In this document: positions 6,849-10,397 of the stretch, piece by piece
How the letters are laid out: every line of letters begins with the position of its first letter
Position numbering within the stretch: the first letter of the stretch is position 1
Source: Trueperaceae bacterium
GTDB taxonomy: Bacteria > Deinococcota > Deinococci > Deinococcales > Trueperaceae
Direction of reading: 5' to 3'
DNA: 10,397 bases
Assembly: GCA_007130355.1 (NCBI GenBank)
Contig: SLSQ01000233.1
Coordinates: 1 to 10,397, forward strand
Position numbers and translations under genes: made by a program
The notes under the pieces: model-generated
Told to the model about the DNA's origin: nothing
Database searches by the model: none
Seen by the model: only the letters and a program-made list of their open reading frames with translations

Positions 6849-9334
6849 CGCGACCGATCGATCCGCACGACCCCCTCGCCGTCGGGCAGGCGCACCCGGC
6901 CGGACGCGGCGTCGAGACGCGCGCCGGGCGACGCGATCCAGCGCGTGGCGATCGTTCCGCGGGGACGCGGGAGCTCCGCGTCGAAGGTCGGGCCTTCGAG
7001 GTTGAGCGTCGTCCACAGGCGCTCGCTTCCGTCCGGCGCGAAGCGTACGACGTCCGCGCGATCGGCCCCGTCGGAGCGGTCCTCGACGCGTTCGGCCCCG
7101 GCTCGCGCCGCGGCGCCCTCCTCCTTCGCGAGCGTGCAGTCGTCGCGGGGTCCGAGGGCGTCGGTCAGCCACGGACGCGCCCGCCGGGCCGCCCGCACGC
7201 GTGCTCCGAAGGCGCTGCCCTCGTCCGGTACGGCGTGCGCATGCCGGTCGACGACGCACCAGTCGGCCGCGTCGCGCAGGTAGGCGAGCGCCAGCCGGCG
7301 CACCGCGACCGCGCCGAACGGACGCGCGACGCCGGCCGGCAGCAGCGGACGCAGCATCTCGGCGACGTCCTCGTCGGAGACGTGCGGATCGTCCTCGACC
7401 GCCGTGCGCGCGAGGTCCAGCAGGCGTCGCGCGTCGGCGAGCCGGTCGATCCCCGACCGCTTCAGGCGCGGGAAGGCGTCGCTTCGGTCCCAGCCGGCCT
7501 CGTCGACCCGCCACGTCAGGAAGCGGGCCTCTTCGGCGGCGACCTTCGTCGCGTACCGGTGGTCGGTGTCGCGGACGAACCCCCACGGCGCCCGCGCCAA
7601 CGCGTTCAGGAACTCCATGCCCACGCCCGGAAGCGCGAGGTGCGTCAGGAGCGCCGCGGCGGGGTGGTCGTAGGCACGTTCGTGGATCTCGGCGGGCGTG
7701 CGTCCCAGGCGCCGGTTCAACGGTCCGTCCGGATCGAGCTGCGCGCCGCGCCGGACGGTGTCGTGGTTGGCGCAGCCGGTGATCCAGCGGCCGCCGTGAC
7801 GCGCGATCTCCTCGACCCGCCACCAACGGTCGCGCCAGAAGCCCCGTAGGGCCGGGGTGTTGTGGGCGAACGTGAGCGGGCCCCACTGGAACGCGTGCGG
7901 TTGACGTTCGGTCACGGCACGGTAGGTGCTCGCCGTCGGCCAGTCGGGCCGGGGCCAGGGACGACCGTCCTCGAAGATGCAGAACGGGCGGTAGCGGACG
8001 CCGGCGACCGTGGCCTCGACGTCGCCCATCGCCTTCAGGAAGGCGTCGTCGTGGGCGAGCTCGCCGGTGCGGGGATCGTACGTGGTGAGATCCTGGGCCC
8101 CGTCGACGCGGATCCCGTCCGCACCGATTCCGACGCGCCGGGCGAGCATCTCGAGGAGGATCGCGCGGACGACGGGATGTCCCTGGTTCACGTCTTGGCC
8201 GTACATGTTGGGACCACGGACGAACGCGGGGTCGAGGAGGGCCAGGGCCTGATCGTCGGCGTGGCCGTAGACGACGTCGAGGATCAGCATGCGCGGACCG
8301 TCCGGAAAGGCGTGGAGGACCTGCGCCAGGTCGATCAGCTCGTGCGGGCGTCCGCTCCGAAGCAGCGCGGGGTTCGCGGCGGCGCCCCCGACCGTCGCCA
8401 CGTCGTAGCCCCAGTCGATCGCGTCCGGCTTGCGCAAGGCGATCCGCACCTCCCTTGCGGCGTCCGGTACGCCGTGCGCGCTCGGCGGGTCGCCCGCCTC
8501 GCCCGGCTCGGCCCACGGGGCGGGACCGCGCTCCCGTTCGATCGTCGGTTCCAACGGGAGCGGCTGAAGCGCATCGAACTCGGCGAAGCACCGCTCGAGC
8601 GGCGACAGCGTCGCGCCGGTCCGTAGCTTCTCGGCGACGCCGCGGAGCCGGTCGACGAGGTCGGCGACGGTGCCGCCGGCCGTCGCCGTCCCGACGTGCA
8701 GCTGCAGCACGTTCGTGGGCGGTCCGAAGCGAGGCGTCGTGCCGGGAGCCGCGCGCGCGGCGAGGTCGTGGAAGCGGCCGGCATCGGTGCGGCCTTCGTG
8801 GAGTTCGTGCTCGTCGACGACCTCGGTCGGTGCGAAGGCGCCGAACGGCGCCGACAGGGTCAGCGGGTCGGGCCGGTGCACGACGTCGCCGTGGAGGCCG
8901 CGAAGGCGTAGGCGATGAAGCGCGCCCAGGCGCTTCCGCGTCCCGATCGGCACCTCGTCGAGGACCGCCGTGACCCAGGCGCCGTCGCGCTCGACGGGCA
9001 GCGACAGCCGGCGGAAGGTGGCCTCGGCCGGCGGTCGGCCGGGGTCCAGATCGTCCGGGGGCAGCCAGAGTTCGAGGCGGAGGTCGTCCTCCTTCGCGCC
9101 GCACCTTCGGGCCTCGTCCGACCAGGTCCGGAAGACGACCCGTCCTCGGCCGTCGTCGGCGCGATCCATCACCCGGGCGCCCAACCCGCGCGCCCGAACG
9201 CGGGCCGCTTCGAACGAACGCGATCCGGGCGGCGCGCCGGCGGCGGCCTCGAGGGCGCGGGCACGCTCGCGGGCGAGGTCCTCCCGGCCGGCGGGTCGAT
9301 CGACCGTCGGATCGGGAACGCCACGGAACATCAC
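6845..9334 (-). CDS. gghA: GH13-like glycoside hydrolase, probable glucosylglycerol hydrolase
   Basis: This 829-residue protein has no signal peptide and should be cytosolic. The first 290 residues are a family-specific N-terminal region. The GH13-type barrel then shows region I LILDVVYGH (D353, H358), region II GIRVDGAQDL (R409, putative nucleophile D411), region III FCIFEDGRPW (putative acid/base E455) and region IV WITGCANHD (H524, D525). Segments such as AFQWGPLTFAHNTP (481-494), NMYGQDVN (376-383) and FLNALARAPWGF (575-586) resemble glucosylglycerol hydrolases of cyanobacteria and other salt-tolerant bacteria more than ordinary amylases. The expected reaction is glucosylglycerol plus water to glucose and glycerol, used to remove the compatible solute when salinity falls. 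The symbol rests on remembered family resemblance, and another GH13-like specificity is possible. The start is GTG 9334, directly followed by ATG 9331. A hexamer 6 bases before the GTG favours the GTG. It diverges from the flavodoxin gene. Confidence 0.75.
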   Translation of the reverse strand: MMFRGVPDPTVDRPAGREDLARERARALEAAAGAPPGSRSFEAARVRARGLGARVMDRADDGRGRVVFRTWSDEARRCGAKEDDLRLELWLPPDDLDPGRPPAEATFRRLSLPVERDGAWVTAVLDEVPIGTRKRLGALHRLRLRGLHGDVVHRPDPLTLSAPFGAFAPTEVVDEHELHEGRTDAGRFHDLAARAAPGTTPRFGPPTNVLQLHVGTATAGGTVADLVDRLRGVAEKLRTGATLSPLERCFAEFDALQPLPLEPTIERERGPAPWAEPGEAGDPPSAHGVPDAAREVRIALRKPDAIDWGYDVATVGGAAANPALLRSGRPHELIDLAQVLHAFPDGPRMLILDVVYGHADDQALALLDPAFVRGPNMYGQDVNQGHPVVRAILLEMLARRVGIGADGIRVDGAQDLTTYDPRTGELAHDDAFLKAMGDVEATVAGVRYRPFCIFEDGRPWPRPDWPTASTYRAVTERQPHAFQWGPLTFAHNTPALRGFWRDRWWRVEEIARHGGRWITGCANHDTVRRGAQLDPDGPLNRRLGRTPAEIHERAYDHPAAALLTHLALPGVGMEFLNALARAPWGFVRDTDHRYATKVAAEEARFLTWRVDEAGWDRSDAFPRLKRSGIDRLADARRLLDLARTAVEDDPHVSDEDVAEMLRPLLPAGVARPFGAVAVRRLALAYLRDAADWCVVDRHAHAVPDEGSAFGARVRAARRARPWLTDALGPRDDCTLAKEEGAAARAGAERVEDRSDGADRADVVRFAPDGSERLWTTLNLEGPTFDAELPRPRGTIATRWIASPGARLDAASGRVRLPDGEGVVRIDRSR

Positions 9335-9340
9335 GCCGCG

Positions 9341-9346
9341 ACGGTA
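9341..9346 (-). promoter_or_regulatory. Predicted -10 element for the glycoside hydrolase gene
   Basis: TACCGT on the - strand (TANNNT) lies 6 bases before GTG 9334, the leaderless spacing seen elsewhere in this window. No -35 match is seen. The FNR-like box in the same intergenic region is centred at about -57.5 for this start, which is not a standard activator position. Confidence 0.45.
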
Positions 9347-9384
9347 CGGCGTTCTCCGTTCGGACTCCGTAGCCTCCGTCCGTC

Positions 9385-9398
9385 TTGATCCCCGTCAA
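9385..9398 (+). promoter_or_regulatory. FNR/DNR-like operator upstream of the flavodoxin gene
   Basis: TTGAT-CCCC-GTCAA matches the CRP/FNR-superfamily consensus TTGAT-N4-ATCAA at 9 of 10 specified bases; the flanking C and G extend the inverted repeat to CTTGA-N6-TCAAG. Its centre, 9391.5, is exactly 41.5 bases before the predicted leaderless transcription start at 9433, the class II activator position. The matching promoter has a -10 but no -35, as expected when an activator is needed. No regulator gene is in the window. An oxygen-sensing (FNR) or NO-sensing (DNR/NNR) protein, or another CRP-like factor, could bind. Confidence 0.55.
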
Positions 9399-9420
9399 GG
9401 TCGCCCCCTTCCGCGGAACG

Positions 9421-9426
9421 TACGGT
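9421..9426 (+). promoter_or_regulatory. Predicted -10 element for the flavodoxin gene
   Basis: TACGGT (TANNNT) lies 6 bases before the ATG at 9433. It decides the start: the flavodoxin frame also has a TTG at 9385, but that codon lies inside the FNR-like box and would require this -10 to be coding. Confidence 0.5.
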
Positions 9427-9432
9427 CCGCCC

Positions 9433-10053
9433 ATGGCGCTCGCTCCCCTTCTCGACCCGCCCACGGAACCCCCGGTCGCGGCCGCGCCGGCCGGTGCGCC
9501 GGTCGCGGTGCTCTTCGGAAGCACCTCGGGCCGGACCGAAGAGCTCGCGCTGCAGGTCGCGGCCCGGCTCTCGGCACGGCTGGGCGAGGCCGTCCCCGTC
9601 CAGGACGTGGCCACGACCGACCTGGCGTTCCTGAAGGTTTCGGAGTTCGCGATCCTGGGAGTGCCGACCTGGCACGTCGGCGAGCTCCAGGCCGACTGGG
9701 ACGCCGTCGTCGACGACCTCGCCGCGATGGACCTGCGCGGGCTGCTGGTCGCGCTGTTCGGGGCGGGCGACGCGGCGGGCTACCCCGACACCTTCGGCGA
9801 CGCGCTCGGCGTCGTCGCGGAGGCGGTCGAGAACGCCGGCGCGACGGTGGTGGGCCACGTTCCCGCCGACGCCTACGCGTTCGAGGCGTCCCGGGCACGG
9901 CGTGGCGACCGGCTCGTTGGGCTGCTCGTCGACGATCGCGACGACGAGCCCGTCGCGCGCGACCGGATCGATCGTTGGTGCCGCGCGCTCCCCCTCGGAC
10001 CCGGCCGGTCCGGGGCGCGGGCCGCACGTTCGCGTTCGGACCGGTCGTCGTGA
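9433..10053 (+). CDS. Long-chain flavodoxin
   Basis: This 206-residue protein is a small FMN-binding electron carrier, expected in the cytosol. After an Ala/Pro-rich lead (1-22), strand 1 VAVLFG runs into the FMN phosphate loop STSGRT (30-35). PTWHVGELQADWD (78-90) carries the W80 that normally stacks on the isoalloxazine ring. ALFGAGDAAGYPDTF (107-121) supplies the second flavin loop with Y117. DAYAFEASRA (147-156) lies in the loop that defines long-chain flavodoxins. The fold ends near RIDRWCRALP (178-187). A 19-residue Gly/Ser/Arg tail follows, which I do not recognise from the family. ATG 9433 is chosen over the in-frame TTG 9385 because of the -10 element 6 bases upstream. It probably forms an operon with the DUF2249 gene 35 bases downstream, under an FNR-like box. 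Electron partners are not in the window. Confidence 0.9.
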   Translation: MALAPLLDPPTEPPVAAAPAGAPVAVLFGSTSGRTEELALQVAARLSARLGEAVPVQDVATTDLAFLKVSEFAILGVPTWHVGELQADWDAVVDDLAAMDLRGLLVALFGAGDAAGYPDTFGDALGVVAEAVENAGATVVGHVPADAYAFEASRARRGDRLVGLLVDDRDDEPVARDRIDRWCRALPLGPGRSGARAARSRSDRSS

Positions 10054-10078
10054 CCGGATCCGACCCTTCGCTCGTCTT

Positions 10079-10083
10079 GGAGG
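10079..10083 (+). promoter_or_regulatory. Shine-Dalgarno site of the DUF2249 gene
   Basis: GGAGG lies 5 bases before the ATG at 10089. It is the only strong ribosome-binding site I see in the window, and it belongs to a gene placed second in its transcription unit. This agrees with leaderless starts for the first genes and leadered starts inside operons. Confidence 0.7.
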
Positions 10084-10088
10084 TACCC

Positions 10089-10328
10089 ATGTCCGACCCG
10101 ACGACCGCGGACCGCATCGACGTCCGCACCCTCCCCCCGCGCGAGCGGCACCCGCTGCTGTTCCAGCGGTTCGACGCGCTCGCTTCGGGCGAATCGTTCG
10201 AGCTGGTGAACGACCACGATCCGAAGCCGCTCTACTACCAGTTCCAGGCCGAGCGGCCGGGCCGAGTGGCGTGGACCTACCTGGAGGAGGGGCCCGACGT
10301 GTGGCGGGTCCGGATCGGCAAGGCCTGA
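10089..10328 (+). CDS. DUF2249 domain protein
   Basis: This single-domain protein has 79 residues. The DUF2249 pattern is nearly complete: DVRTLPPRERHPLLF (11-25), FDAL and GESFELVNDHDPKPLYYQF (34-52, with N41, D42, H43 and D44), and the closing YLEEGPDVWRVRIGK (64-78). The family is small and of unknown biochemical role. From general knowledge it often occurs near hemerythrin-like or denitrification and nitric-oxide genes, sometimes fused to such domains. Here it follows a flavodoxin by 35 bases and has a strong GGAGG site, so co-transcription from the FNR-like promoter is likely. A redox or nitrosative-stress role is an inference from that context. There is no signal peptide or membrane helix. 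Confidence 0.88.
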   Translation: MSDPTTADRIDVRTLPPRERHPLLFQRFDALASGESFELVNDHDPKPLYYQFQAERPGRVAWTYLEEGPDVWRVRIGKA

Positions 10329-10333
10329 CCCGC

Positions 10334-10350
10334 GCGCCGCACGGCGGCGC
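10334..10350 (+). terminator. Possible terminator hairpin after the DUF2249 gene
   Basis: GCGCCGC-ACG-GCGGCGC is a perfect 7-bp stem with a 3-base loop, starting 5 bases after the stop codon. The following sequence is C-rich rather than T-rich, so it is at best a non-canonical terminator. The rest of the window to 10397 holds nothing I can identify. Confidence 0.35.
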
Positions 10351-10397
10351 CCTGCGCCCGTCGCCCCCGCCGCGGTCGGCCGCGTTCCGCGACCGGC

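Noticed and set aside
7201..8626. + strand frames inside the glycoside hydrolase region
   Set aside because: They lie antisense to a protein that shows all four GH13-type catalytic regions. No independent domain or start signal is visible.
9385..9387. TTG as the start of the flavodoxin
   Set aside because: It lies inside the FNR-like box and upstream of the -10 element. The 16 extra residues have no flavodoxin similarity.

Overview
This is a very GC-rich bacterial chromosomal window (clearly above 70% GC by eye) with tightly packed genes. I see eight protein-coding genes, one of them cut by the left edge, and no RNA genes, mobile elements or CRISPR. The proteins do not fix the taxon. The start sites give the best clue: most first-in-unit genes have a TANNNT -10 hexamer 5-7 bases before a GTG or ATG start, with no Shine-Dalgarno sequence. 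This is the leaderless arrangement common in Deinococcota (Deinococcus/Truepera type) and Actinomycetota. I lean weakly to Deinococcota.

Left part (1-5965, all + strand). A 5'-truncated radical SAM protein of the PA0069/SplB-like family is followed by two large cyclic-di-GMP proteins. The first is soluble: three PAS domains, a GGDEF domain whose active site is ruined (AGDAF, and a lost metal-binding Asp) but which keeps an RxxD inhibitory-site motif, and an intact EAL phosphodiesterase domain. The second is membrane-anchored: an extracytoplasmic sensor domain between two helices, then PAS, an intact GGDEF with RxxD, and an EAL domain with the ELL variant. As a pair they look like complementary 'break' and 'make' enzymes for one second messenger.

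Middle (5966-6845). A 91-residue orphan protein lies on the - strand, perhaps preceded by an 11-codon leaderless upstream ORF joined to it by an ATGA overlap. Divergent from it is a four-helix DUF6069-type membrane protein. The DUF6069 gene and the next - strand gene converge on a perfect 8-bp inverted repeat whose two arms contain the two stop codons.

Right part (6845-10397). A large GH13-like glycoside hydrolase, most like glucosylglycerol hydrolase (GghA), is read on the - strand. It is transcribed divergently from a long-chain flavodoxin followed by a DUF2249 protein, probably one operon. Upstream of the flavodoxin is an FNR/DNR-like box (TTGAT-N4-GTCAA) centred exactly 41.5 bases before the predicted leaderless start, the classical position for a CRP/FNR-family class II activator. 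This suggests redox, oxygen or nitric-oxide control of the flavodoxin-DUF2249 unit.
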